Shown here: in pieces, positions 10,382 to 20,070 of the stretch
Layout: the number at the start of each line of letters is the position of its first letter
How positions within the stretch are numbered: the stretch's first letter is position 1
Assembly: GCA_030622435.1 (NCBI GenBank)
Contig: JAUXGE010000005.1
Span: 1-34,743 of the forward strand
DNA from: Planctomycetota bacterium
Lineage (GTDB): Bacteria; Planctomycetota; Phycisphaerae; UBA1845
Direction: 5' to 3'
Length of the DNA: 34,743 nt
Made by a program: the position numbers and the translations under genes
The notes under the pieces: model-generated
Databases searched by the model: none
What the model saw: only the letters and a program-made list of their open reading frames with translations
Told to the model about the DNA's origin: nothing

Positions 10382-10805
10382 GAGACGCTCGTTACCTCTT
10401 CCCTTTTCTCATCGCCGGGCACACCCCCGAGCGTCCGATACCCTATCCGGATCAAACTGTCCGGTCGAGGTGCCGATCCAGCCCGTTCGACTTGCTTTCT
10501 GCTTCGCCCGAACTTCCCGGACGTCGTGCCATCTGTGGCCACAAGCTAAGTCGAGTCGGGAACGGAACGTGACGAAGGACGCATGGACAACGTGTGCGCC
10601 GAATGTGTCCCGGCGCCTGCGCAGCGACCGGCCCTGCATTGGCTTTACCTCTGCCAATGCCGTCGCGGACAGCGTTCGTCGGCAGAACGACCGATAGCAA
10701 CTCCGCGAGCGGCCGTCCGATGTGCGGTCTTGCGGAGTGTGGGCGCGCTGAAGATGCCCGGACACTCGTTGCGTGCAATGGGAAGTACGAAACTCCGGCT
10801 ACGCC

Positions 10806-12158
10806 ATGCACAAGCACAACCTGGTTTGGATTGCGATATTCGGTGTCATCGCGCTGCTTTTCTTCCGTCTGCCTCAGATGGCAGCCAGGCAGGACGCGGT
10901 TGTCAACACATACAGTGCGCTCGTCGAGGTCGACGCACTGGCGAAGCAGAAGTACGTCGAGCCGATCGCGGGTGACCGTCTCGTCGACGGGGCCATTCGC
11001 GGCATGCTGCGACAGCTCGATCCCTACAGCGGGTATATCGCACCGGACAAACTCCCTGCCTTCGAGCGACGCGCGCGGGGCGACTTTATCGGAATCGGGA
11101 TCGAGGTCGGAGTGCGGAGCGATCGACTCACGGTGATAGCCCCTGTGGAGGGAAGCCCCGCCGCCAAGGCAGGCATTCTCCCAGGCGACGTGATCCTCTC
11201 GATCGACGGTCGGGATATCGAGAATCTCTCCGTCTTCGACGCAGAGCAACTGCTGGACGGTCCGGCCGGCAGCACACTCCGTCTGCGCGTGCAACATATC
11301 GACCAATCCAAGCCGGAAGATCTGACCATCGTACGCGGCCCGGTCAACATGCACACCGTTCGGGGGTTTCGGCGCGATACTGACGGGCGCTTCGAGTACA
11401 TGATCGACGAAGCCAACGGCATCGGGTACATGCGTATCAGCAACTTCCTGTACAACACCGTTCGCGATTTCGACGCCGTCTTGCAGAGACTCAGCGGGCA
11501 GGGTGTCAAGAGTCTGATCATCGATCTGCGATTCAATCCCGGAGGCGTGATGCAGCAGGCTGTCGCGATGGTGGATCGATTCGTTGACGACGGGGTCATC
11601 CTATCAACCGTCACGCGTCGCAAGGCGGTTCAGACCTACATGGCCACGGATGATGGAACCCTGAAGGATGTGAAGCTGGTCGTCCTCGTGAACGAGGCAT
11701 CAGCCAGCTCCGCGGAGATCGTGGCCGGCTCGCTCCAGGCCCTGGGCCGGGCTGAAATCATCGGGGAACGCAGCTTCGGCAAGGGCAGCGTGCAACACCT
11801 GATCCACCTGACCGAATCCAAAGGCGCGGTCAAGCTCACGACTGCGCATTACCGGCTTCCGGACGGTCGGATCATCCATCGAACACGAAAAAACGCTCAC
11901 ACCGATTCGTGGGGTGTGATCCCGGATATCGAGATCTCGCTAAGTGACGATGAACGCCGTGCGATCCGGGAAACGCGCCGTATACTGGATCTCGCCTTCG
12001 CCGATTCGGCACCTGGATCTCAGTGCCAACAAGATGACACCTCAGCGCACGAACAACCCGCCTCGCAGCCTCAAGAGCCGCTCGAAGTCCAACGTGACCG
12101 GCAGTTGCTCGAGGCGCTGGAGAACCTGCGCAAACGTATCCCCACTCGCAGTCCGTAG
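10806..12158 (+). CDS. ctpA: S41 family C-terminal processing peptidase with PDZ domain
   Basis: 'GAIRGMLRQLDPYSGYI', PDZ 'EGSPAAKAGILPGDVILSIDG', catalytic 'VNEASASSAEIVAGSLQALGRAEIIGERSFGKGSVQ'. Upstream in-frame start at 10773 also possible. Confidence 0.93.
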   Translation: MHKHNLVWIAIFGVIALLFFRLPQMAARQDAVVNTYSALVEVDALAKQKYVEPIAGDRLVDGAIRGMLRQLDPYSGYIAPDKLPAFERRARGDFIGIGIEVGVRSDRLTVIAPVEGSPAAKAGILPGDVILSIDGRDIENLSVFDAEQLLDGPAGSTLRLRVQHIDQSKPEDLTIVRGPVNMHTVRGFRRDTDGRFEYMIDEANGIGYMRISNFLYNTVRDFDAVLQRLSGQGVKSLIIDLRFNPGGVMQQAVAMVDRFVDDGVILSTVTRRKAVQTYMATDDGTLKDVKLVVLVNEASASSAEIVAGSLQALGRAEIIGERSFGKGSVQHLIHLTESKGAVKLTTAHYRLPDGRIIHRTRKNAHTDSWGVIPDIEISLSDDERRAIRETRRILDLAFADSAPGSQCQQDDTSAHEQPASQPQEPLEVQRDRQLLEALENLRKRIPTRSP

Positions 12159-12216
12159 GGTGCGTCCCAGACACACCATTCTTACTGCGATCGGCACGTC
12201 AGTGACGCACCCTACG
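12154..12216. repeat. Palindromic repeat overlapping the protease stop codon; possible bidirectional stem-loop
   Basis: 13-bp inverted arms cgtagggtgcgtc (12154-12166) and gacgcaccctacg (12204-12216) between the protease and the convergent SDH gene. Confidence 0.7.
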
Positions 12217-12237
12217 GGCGAAACGCGATCGAAGGGA

Positions 12238-13569
12238 TCACGCCTTCTCGGTCTTCTCCACACACCGGATATCGAGTGTGGCCAGCTCGTCGAGGACCGG
12301 ATTGTAGATCGCTTTCTTCACCGGAACGTGTACGCCCGGGACCATGATCTTGCCAGTCAGGATGAGGTTCGTTCCGATGGCGGCCGGCAGGCTGACCGTC
12401 CGGGCCATGGATGAGTCACCGTCCGGCTGACCGTAGTCGATCATGGTGGATGTAATCCGCTCATCCGGAGCCGACGGGAACTTGGCGACGAAGTAATGAC
12501 GCAGCACGATCATATCGCGCTCGCCGGGCTTGTAGGGCATCTTCTCCAACATGCGCGCGGACAGCACGTCCAGAGGCGTAGTCTCCTCGTCCGTGATCGT
12601 GATCGGGTCATCACTGAACAACCCGAGCCACTCGAGGCGGTCCAGGATCGGAGAGGCAGAGTCCAGTCCGAATTGAGCGGCGAGATCCTTCCGAACGTTG
12701 CCCGTCGGCTGAGACTTGAGGAAACGCTGGGTGTACTGCGCGTAGGTCGTTCCGGCCGGGAAGGTAACCGGAGTTTCTTCGAGCAGCCCTAGATCCACGA
12801 TCTTCTCGAGTGTCTCGCACCAGCCACGATAACGGAACGTCCCTCGGAACATCGTCTGGATGCCCTCGAGACCATAGACATCAATGTAGCCGAGTGAATC
12901 GCGATTGGGGTATGCCTCGAGGTCGCCGACGCCCTCGACGTGCATCGGATGCACGCAGGTGAAAAGCTTCGGGCCGGGGATGTCGATCTGCTTGCCGTCT
13001 TCGAGGAAGCGGCCGGGGTTCTTGCCGGCCGTGCAGACGGCACGCGGGCTCCAGGAGAACTTATACCCGAAGGGGTTGTCGTTATTCTCGGGCGCGGGCA
13101 AACCGCCGCAATACGACTTGAAGCTGACGACCTTGCCGCCGCGCTCCGTGACATCATCAATGATCCGCATGGCCGACATGTGGTCGATGCCAGGGTCCAC
13201 GCCGATCTCGTTGAGGATCATGACACCGGCCTCGCGGGCGGGCGCATCCAAGGCCTGCATCGCGTCGCTGACGTAAGATGTCGTGACCATGTGCTTACGG
13301 TGCTTGATACACAGTTCTGCAACGACCGGATGGAGCGGCGCGGGCAGGAGGCTGACGGACAGGTCATGCTCACTGACCAGCTCGGCGAGTTTCTCCTTGT
13401 TGTCGGCCAGGAGAGGAATCGCCTTCCCCTTCGGGTGACCGTCGACCAGAGCTACGGCCTTGCTGACCGTGCGGCTCGCCACGGTCACGTGATAGTCGGG
13501 CTGATCCAGCAGGTATCGCACGAGCGGGCGAGTCACCAGACCGGCGCCAAGAACCAGAATCTTCTTCAT
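12238..13569 (-). CDS. Saccharopine dehydrogenase (Lys9/AASS SDH-domain type)
   Basis: 'MKKILVLGAGLVTRPLVRYLLDQPDYHVTVASRTVSKA', 'MILNEIGVDPGIDHMSAMRIIDDV', 'SFKSYCGGLPAPENNDNPFGYKFSWSPRAV' are highly characteristic. Confidence 0.95.
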   Translation of the reverse strand: MKKILVLGAGLVTRPLVRYLLDQPDYHVTVASRTVSKAVALVDGHPKGKAIPLLADNKEKLAELVSEHDLSVSLLPAPLHPVVAELCIKHRKHMVTTSYVSDAMQALDAPAREAGVMILNEIGVDPGIDHMSAMRIIDDVTERGGKVVSFKSYCGGLPAPENNDNPFGYKFSWSPRAVCTAGKNPGRFLEDGKQIDIPGPKLFTCVHPMHVEGVGDLEAYPNRDSLGYIDVYGLEGIQTMFRGTFRYRGWCETLEKIVDLGLLEETPVTFPAGTTYAQYTQRFLKSQPTGNVRKDLAAQFGLDSASPILDRLEWLGLFSDDPITITDEETTPLDVLSARMLEKMPYKPGERDMIVLRHYFVAKFPSAPDERITSTMIDYGQPDGDSSMARTVSLPAAIGTNLILTGKIMVPGVHVPVKKAIYNPVLDELATLDIRCVEKTEKA

Positions 13570-13676
13570 CGGATCATCTCCTGAGTACTTCCGTTACGGT
13601 GGCGTTTGTGAAACGGGAACGGTCAATCACGCTGTTGAATCCGCGCGGCTTCCAGAGAAATATCCTCGCAGGAAGC

Positions 13677-14972
13677 CTACGGGTTCAAGAACGTCTCCAA
13701 ATAGCGGTACGGCTCAGTCAGTTTACCCTGGTACACGATCGTGGCCGCGATCAGCTCGGGCGGTAACCCGCTGTCGGCCAATGGGGCGCTATAGTCAGCA
13801 TGAGCCAAACCGGGCATCAACGGACTCAGTGAATGACTGAAATAGGTTGACGAGTCCACTGGAAGCTCACAAGGCAGGTGATCCACGGCCAGGATCACCG
13901 GCCCGTGCCCCGCAACTCCGTCGCGAGCCTGCCCGGATTGCGGTTCGTACACGAAAGCCGGATTATCCGGCTCCGTCGCCTTCAGGTTGCATTCAATCGA
14001 GCCGTCAACATCGGCCGTGATGTCGCCTATGACACGGAGCCGGGGCTGCTGAGACCCACCGTATAGCTCGCGCAGCAAGTCCAGCGAAACCAACCGTGGA
14101 TACTTCTCTTCCCAATAGATTCCGTTGACAAGCACCGTCAGATGCGGAACGAAGGGTGCAAAGACACCACGGTACCGCTCCGGATGGTCGTAGTACTCCT
14201 GCAAATCGAACGGCAAAGCGGGATCCACACGCTCGACCATATGCTTCTCGTAGAATACCGACTTGAAGCACACATTGGCCGAATTTGGTACGGTGGACAG
14301 ATCGGCCGGTGCGACTTCCTGCATGGGAAGCAGATCGGCGATCTCCTGTGCCCCCTGGGAGACCTGGCCGTATCCCGCGAAGCCGAACACGAGAGGTCGG
14401 CAGGCCTCGGGAAGCCCGTCCTTCCGAATCAGGTCACCAACCTTGGCGATGTCGGCTTTGGCATGATCGAGGGTGTCGTACTGGTAGGCCTTGCGGAGGG
14501 TCGAGAAAGGCGTGTCTATGCCTTCGTGTTGCCAGCGCTGTCCCAGTGCCCAGAGCGTGTCGATCATCCCCGCCAGTCCGGCGTATCGTCCGAAGAACAC
14601 CAACCGGCGTCCCTGTGCATCGACGATCTTCTCATAGTCGATCAGTTGGCAGTTCAACTCCATCAGGCGGCGTAGCGCCGGCATGTTGGACGCCTGCCCT
14701 TTGATCACGTGGGAAAAGTAGAGGTAGGTACGATCCGGCAGGAGCTTCTCTGCCGGGATCTCCTTGACGCCCACGATGATCGGGCAGTCATCCACGTTAT
14801 CCGCGACGGTCGCCCCGGCCGACGTGTAGTCAGCGTCGGGAATGGCCCGGGTCGGCGACGTCTGCACATGGAAAGCGAGCCCATGGTCACGAATCAGCAC
14901 ACGGACATCGTCAGGCACCAACGGCACCCGTGCCTCCCAGACGCTCTTGTCTTCATGCCGAATCCCGATCAT
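13677..14972 (-). CDS. Lysine-ketoglutarate reductase-like (AASS LKR-domain) / alanine dehydrogenase N-domain family protein
   Basis: 'MIGIRHEDKSVWEARVPLVPDDVRVLI...VKEIPAEKLLPDRTYLYFSHVIKGQ...LIDYEKIVDAQGRRLVFFGRYAGLAGMIDTLWALG'. Listed ORF extends to 15038. Confidence 0.9.
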   Translation of the reverse strand: MIGIRHEDKSVWEARVPLVPDDVRVLIRDHGLAFHVQTSPTRAIPDADYTSAGATVADNVDDCPIIVGVKEIPAEKLLPDRTYLYFSHVIKGQASNMPALRRLMELNCQLIDYEKIVDAQGRRLVFFGRYAGLAGMIDTLWALGQRWQHEGIDTPFSTLRKAYQYDTLDHAKADIAKVGDLIRKDGLPEACRPLVFGFAGYGQVSQGAQEIADLLPMQEVAPADLSTVPNSANVCFKSVFYEKHMVERVDPALPFDLQEYYDHPERYRGVFAPFVPHLTVLVNGIYWEEKYPRLVSLDLLRELYGGSQQPRLRVIGDITADVDGSIECNLKATEPDNPAFVYEPQSGQARDGVAGHGPVILAVDHLPCELPVDSSTYFSHSLSPLMPGLAHADYSAPLADSGLPPELIAATIVYQGKLTEPYRYLETFLNP

Positions 14973-15208
14973 CTCACGTTCTCTCGCAAAGCGGCAGAGG
15001 CTGCCCGGGCAATAGCCCTTACATTCGTGACGACACAAGTTCGGACGGGGATGCCATGCGGCTCCCTCCCGTCACCGCAGATTGAGGGGTGATCCTAGAA
15101 GACCCGCCGATACCGGTCAACCACGATCGGGGACAGTCTTTGGAACCTTGTGCCGTGTTTCATCAGTTCCGCGCCTACCCGAGCCTCGACCCGGCGCCCG
15201 CGCCGCGT

Positions 15209-15303
15209 TTGGCCAAGGCACCCGCTTCGACCGGTCTTGACCATGCCACGCGTCGGCGGGTCTTGGCCACGGCACTCGCTTCGTTGGGTCTTGAACTTGG
15301 CGC
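15209..15303. repeat. Two degenerate tandem copies with ~54-bp period
   Basis: ttggccaaggcacccgcttcgaccggtcttgaccatgcc (15209-15247) and ttggccacggcactcgcttcgttgggtcttgaacttgg (from 15263). Confidence 0.6.
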
Positions 15304-15550
15304 CCATACGGAGTGAGGGACTGTTCCGTCGTGGGTGCCATGCTCAACCGCAGCGCGGGCCAGATGGTCCCACACTGCCTCGCCGAGAGAGACGTTGTCG
15401 TACGGAAGAGCGCGAGAGGAATCGGGCACCGACCATTTCCTCACGCGTATCAACGCGATCGATCACAGGCCGCTTCAGCGGTCTTCCCCGAAGGGCGATT
15501 AGGCCCGCCGTTTTACGCCGGGTCGCCCTCGGGCCACCATCTCTCTCAGT

Positions 15551-15599
15551 CTCCCCGTATCCCCCAACCCGTCTTCAACGGGTTGGGGGATACGGGGAG
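15551..15599. repeat. Long perfect palindrome: 22-bp arms, 5-nt loop
   Basis: ctccccgtatcccccaacccgt-cttca-acgggttgggggatacggggag. Confidence 0.95.
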
Positions 15600-15649
15600 T
15601 CGTTGGTCGTCGCCCACATGACTGGCCCTGGAGTACGTGTTTAGCGGTT

Positions 15650-15855
15650 TAGCCCCGGATGGGGCGTCAGAATCTAGCCCCGGGCGTGAGCCCGGGGAAA
15701 GGTACGGACCATGGACTAAGCCCCAGAGGGGCGGCAGAAACCTGGCATAGGCGACGGTCAAAGTCTGTCGCCCCTCCAGGGCTCGGCGCTCGCAGTCGGA
15801 GCCGCGAACCCCGGGCTCGCGCCCGGGGCTACGATCTGTCGTCCCTACGGGACTT
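15650..15855. repeat. ~205-bp imperfect inverted repeat made of nested palindromic modules
   Basis: ccccgggcgtgagcccgggg (15678-15697) mirrored by ccccgggctcgcgcccgggg (15809-15828); agccccagaggggcggcaga (15719-15738) mirrored by tctgtcgcccctccagggct (15764-15783). Confidence 0.8.
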
Positions 15856-16340
15856 GAGGCCGGGACGCTAAAGATGTCCCTGATCGCTCCATGACTGCCC
15901 CCATACTGATTTCGGCGATTCGACTTTTTGACGTTTCAACGTTTGGACGCGATTGCTCAACACAGCCCTCCAGAGCGAGCGCCCGTGAAGTTATTACTAC
16001 AGAGGGCCGTTGCGCGCCGCGCCGCCCCCCTCATGACACAGGAGCTACCGCTATGATCAAAGTCGTCTCCAACGGCCGACTGCGGCAAAGGCCTCAAAGC
16101 CCGCTTCAGACAGCAAAGGACCGGCCCAGATGAAAAATGAATATACCAAACGAACCCATGTGAAAGTGTGACTGTATGCGCCCGCCCCATCCTGATTGAA
16201 GAAGAGGAATGGGAAGAAGTGTTGTCATGCTCAAGCGCAGTGCGGGCATGTTTTTCCGTAAAACGGACGGCTCAACGAGCATGGTCGAGCCCGGCGAATC
16301 GATTGACTGCATAATGCCCATCTGATACGACGAAGCCGTT

Positions 16341-19300
16341 ATGAGTGTTCGTTTCATCATCGGTCGGGCCGGGACGGGTAAGACCTATCACTGCCTCGAC
16401 GCAATACGGAGCCAACTGCGGGCAAGCCCCATCGACGGCCCGCGCCTTGTTTTTCTCGTTCCCGAGCAGGCCGGTCTGCAGATGGAGCGAGCCATCCTCT
16501 CTCTGGATGTCCCGGCAGGGATACACGACTCCGAAGAGAATCTGCCGGCGGCCCATCGCGCCGAGGTGCTCTCCTTCCAGCGTCTCGCATTCCGCGTGCT
16601 CGATTCTGTCGGCGAGCCGGGACACCGTGCACTCACCGAACCCGCCAGGGCCATGGCATTGCGGCATATTGTAAGCACGCGTGCAAGCCAACTTCAGTAC
16701 TACCAGCGCGCTGCGCGGGCGGGTGCGTCGGCCGGTCGACTCGGCGGGTTCGTCGAGAGGCTCTGTCAGACGATCACCGAACTCATTCAGGAGGGGATCG
16801 ATCCCGAGCAACTCGTCGAGGCGGGTGACACCGAGACCGCAAACGGCGACGGCAGCCGCGGGGGCGATCCGGCGCAGCGCGCCAAACTCCACGACCTCCA
16901 CCTGATTTACAGCGCCTATCTCGATTATCTCGGCGACGAGCGTCTGGATCCCTCACAGTATCTCGAGGCGGCGCGCGAGCTTATGCCCCGGTGTGCCTGG
17001 TTGGACGGAGCGCGTCTCTGGGTTGACGGCTTTGCCTCGCTCAGCGGACAGGAAACCACCATGCTTGTCGAGCTCGCAACTCGGTGTCAAGCTGTTGACA
17101 TCACCGTCATGATGGACCCCTCTCTACACGACGGTCGATGCCCGGCCACCGGTTCGGCGAGCGACGCCCGGCGACTGTTCTCCCGGACTCATGGCACCTA
17201 TACGGACCTTCATGACCGGTTCATCCGTGCGGGGCTGGATATCGAGGAACCCGTGGTGTTCGAGGGGGCGCCGGCACGGTTCCGACCCGGCGTTTCGCTC
17301 GCGACCATTGAACGCAGTCTGTTTTGCGGCTTAGACACGTCCGAGACGCAAGCCAATACGCCGCCTCGGGGGGTGGAACTCGCCGAGCTGCCCTCACGGC
17401 GCGTCGAGGTCGACTATGCCGTCTCGCAAGTCGTGCAGTGGGTCCAGGATCCGACAAGGAAGTATCGCTACCGTGACATTGCCATCATTGTTCGCGATCT
17501 GGAGCCCTATCATGACCTGCTGAGCGAGGCGCTTGACGCCCGGGAGATCCCATTCTTCATCGATCGGCGCAGGCCCATAGCCCATCATCCGCTTGTCGCT
17601 CTCCTGCGAGCGGCGCCGGCTCTGGCGGCCGAGGGCATGTCCATCGAGTCAGTGCGAACGGCGATCAAGACCGGAATGCTGCCCGTACCGGCGGAGGCAG
17701 CGGACGAGCTGGAAAACTATCTCCTCGCCCACGCGCTGACGGGGATCGATGCGTGGCGAGGCGATGATTGGGTTTTTCGACCGCGTCCAGTGTTCGGTGC
17801 CGAGGACAAGGCGCCCACTGACTTTGAGAAAGCCTTGCTTAAGCGGGTAAACGCCACGCGAAGGGCGCTGTTCGATTGCCTCGATCCATGGCTGACGTTC
17901 TCCCTGGATTCACGGCCTCACGACGGTCCCGCCTGGACCTCGGCCATTCAGGGTTGGCTCGATCGACTCGGGGCCGGTGCGACTCTGCAACGCTGGGCGG
18001 ACGAAGCCGAAGCCGACGGCGACCTGGACCAGGCCGAGGAGCATCGACAGGTCTGGCGTGACGTGATGTCGTTCCTGGACGATCTCTCGTTTGCCTTCAA
18101 GGATGCCGTCTTGACGGCTGGGGAACTCGCGGACGTACTCGATACGGGTCTGGGCGGTCTCACGCTCGGATTGGTTCCCCCGACCGTCGATCAGGTTCTT
18201 GTCGGTTCGATCGAGCGAAGTCGCCATCCCAACATCAAGGCGGCAATTGTCCTCGGGTTCAACGACGGCGTATTTCCCAAACGGCTGTCGGAGGATTCGA
18301 TCCTCAACGACGACGATCGGGCGCTTTTGCAGGACGCCGACATTCCTGTCCGGCCGCCGGCTCGCAGGCGTGCTCTCGACGAGGCTCTGCTGGTCTACGC
18401 CGCGTTGACGAGGCCCGGCCTGGCGCTCTTGGTGACCTACGCCGGTGCGGACACCGACGGCAGACCATTGAGACCGTCACCTTACGTGGCTGCCTTGTGT
18501 GCCGCCTGTCCAGGTCTTTCACCGAACTCGGTCGCGGATCCTCGCCGGGCACGCGACATGTGGGATATTCTCTCCGTCCTCGATCTGGGCGATCGCCTGA
18601 CGTCGGAGTTTCGCGCTCGCCCCGCGCCTGCGGACGATGACGCTTCCTTGCGCGGCCGGTGGAACGAACTGTACGACTCGACTCGTGCCGACCTCGGCGC
18701 AACCGCGGCTACCCGCCTGGCAATGGCAACACTCGAGGATAGAAGTGCCACTAATCTGTCACCATCCTCGATCCAACAATGGTGCGGCGGCTCGCTGCGA
18801 ACCAGCGTTTCGGAGTTGGAGACCTTCGCCGCCTGTCCGTTCCAGCGTTTTGCGCGGCATGTTTTGCGGCTGCGCGAGCGGGCTGAGGCGGCGATCGATC
18901 CCGTGGACGTCGGGCAGGTCCACCATGCGGTGCTCGAGGACTTCGTCCGGACCGTGGCGGATCGGGGCGGGGGTCTCTCCCAACTGGGAGATGGCGAACT
19001 CATCGATCGCCTTCACGAAAGCTGCCGGCGCGTCGCGACGCGGTTGCCCACCGGAGGAATCCTCTCTGATGCCAAGAACACCTACAAGCTCAGCCGGTCG
19101 GCGTCCGAGCTGGCCAGGGTGATCCAGGCCCAGCGGAGGTTGTCAGAGTCGGGCGTGTTGCGCCCACGCAGCACAGAGCTGCCCTTCGGGTTTGACGAGG
19201 CCGGGGGACTTCCCGCGTTGTCGGTATCGACGCCGGCGGGTCGCCGCGTGCTCGTTCGGGGCTACATAGACCGCGTGGACCTGGCCGAACTCGGTGACGA

Positions 19301-19949
19301 ACTCCTCGGAATCGTGATCGACTACAAGCGAAAGCGAGATCGACCGCTCAGTCTATGCGAGGTGTATCACGGTCTGTCACTGCAACTTCTTGGCTACCTG
19401 CTTGTGTTGCGTGAGGTCGGGCATACGCTGGCCGGTCGGCCGATCAAACCCATCGGCGCGCTCTACGTCGGCCTTGCACAACAATATCAGAGCGTCGATC
19501 ACCCGAATGCCCTGAGCGTTCGTGACAAGACCCTGCACGGTACGGCTCGCCCCCGCGGACTGCTGCTGGCAGACGATTTCGCCGCTCTGGACAGCTCGGG
19601 TGAAACGGGCCGGTGGTCCGACGGCTACTCGGTCTATATCAAGAAGGACGGATCCGTGGGGAAGATCGACCAGAGCGACGCGGCCGATGCCGACGCGTTC
19701 GGCTCCTTGCTCGATCATACCCGGACGAAGTTGGGCGAACTGGCCGACGGCATCCTCGACGGCCGTGTGGCGGCAAGCCCCTACCGACTCGGTACGCTGT
19801 CGCCCTGTACCTGGTGCGCGATGCCCGCCGTCTGCCGCTTCGAAATGGGCATCTCAGAGGCTCGCTTCCTGGACAAGCTGCGTCGCTCGGAGGTGTTTCG
19901 GAGACTGCCTGGAGGATCTTCAGAGCCGCACTCACCTCCTGCCGCATGA
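16341..19949 (+). CDS. addB: AddB-like helicase-exonuclease subunit / PD-(D/E)XK nuclease family protein
   Basis: 1202 aa with Walker A-like N-terminus 'FIIGRAGTGKTYHCLDAI'; C-terminal RecB-type nuclease 'VRGYIDRVDL...IVIDYKRKRDRPLS...LQLLGYLLVL'; Fe-S type cysteines 'LETFAACPFQRFARHVL' and 'SPCTWCAMPAVCRFE'. Confidence 0.9.
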   Translation: MSVRFIIGRAGTGKTYHCLDAIRSQLRASPIDGPRLVFLVPEQAGLQMERAILSLDVPAGIHDSEENLPAAHRAEVLSFQRLAFRVLDSVGEPGHRALTEPARAMALRHIVSTRASQLQYYQRAARAGASAGRLGGFVERLCQTITELIQEGIDPEQLVEAGDTETANGDGSRGGDPAQRAKLHDLHLIYSAYLDYLGDERLDPSQYLEAARELMPRCAWLDGARLWVDGFASLSGQETTMLVELATRCQAVDITVMMDPSLHDGRCPATGSASDARRLFSRTHGTYTDLHDRFIRAGLDIEEPVVFEGAPARFRPGVSLATIERSLFCGLDTSETQANTPPRGVELAELPSRRVEVDYAVSQVVQWVQDPTRKYRYRDIAIIVRDLEPYHDLLSEALDAREIPFFIDRRRPIAHHPLVALLRAAPALAAEGMSIESVRTAIKTGMLPVPAEAADELENYLLAHALTGIDAWRGDDWVFRPRPVFGAEDKAPTDFEKALLKRVNATRRALFDCLDPWLTFSLDSRPHDGPAWTSAIQGWLDRLGAGATLQRWADEAEADGDLDQAEEHRQVWRDVMSFLDDLSFAFKDAVLTAGELADVLDTGLGGLTLGLVPPTVDQVLVGSIERSRHPNIKAAIVLGFNDGVFPKRLSEDSILNDDDRALLQDADIPVRPPARRRALDEALLVYAALTRPGLALLVTYAGADTDGRPLRPSPYVAALCAACPGLSPNSVADPRRARDMWDILSVLDLGDRLTSEFRARPAPADDDASLRGRWNELYDSTRADLGATAATRLAMATLEDRSATNLSPSSIQQWCGGSLRTSVSELETFAACPFQRFARHVLRLRERAEAAIDPVDVGQVHHAVLEDFVRTVADRGGGLSQLGDGELIDRLHESCRRVATRLPTGGILSDAKNTYKLSRSASELARVIQAQRRLSESGVLRPRSTELPFGFDEAGGLPALSVSTPAGRRVLVRGYIDRVDLAELGDELLGIVIDYKRKRDRPLSLCEVYHGLSLQLLGYLLVLREVGHTLAGRPIKPIGALYVGLAQQYQSVDHPNALSVRDKTLHGTARPRGLLLADDFAALDSSGETGRWSDGYSVYIKKDGSVGKIDQSDAADADAFGSLLDHTRTKLGELADGILDGRVAASPYRLGTLSPCTWCAMPAVCRFEMGISEARFLDKLRRSEVFRRLPGGSSEPHSPPAA

Positions 19950-20070
19950 CAGGACGGCGACTCCATTGAAACGGCTCCCATTGTCATCAAAGAGATTCTC
20001 CCAGACGACCGGGATCTGTAATCGGATGATGAAACAGAATCGGGAGTAACCTGGAGCGTTTCCGCAAGCC

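Noticed and set aside
10452-11354. 300-aa minus-strand ORF opposite the S41 protease
   Set aside because: Antisense of a clearly supported coding sequence with no domain match.
15100-16340. Possible CRISPR array in the repeat-rich intergenic region
   Set aside because: Repeats are palindromic and mirrored or just two degenerate tandem copies; no regularly spaced identical repeats with unique spacers and no cas genes.
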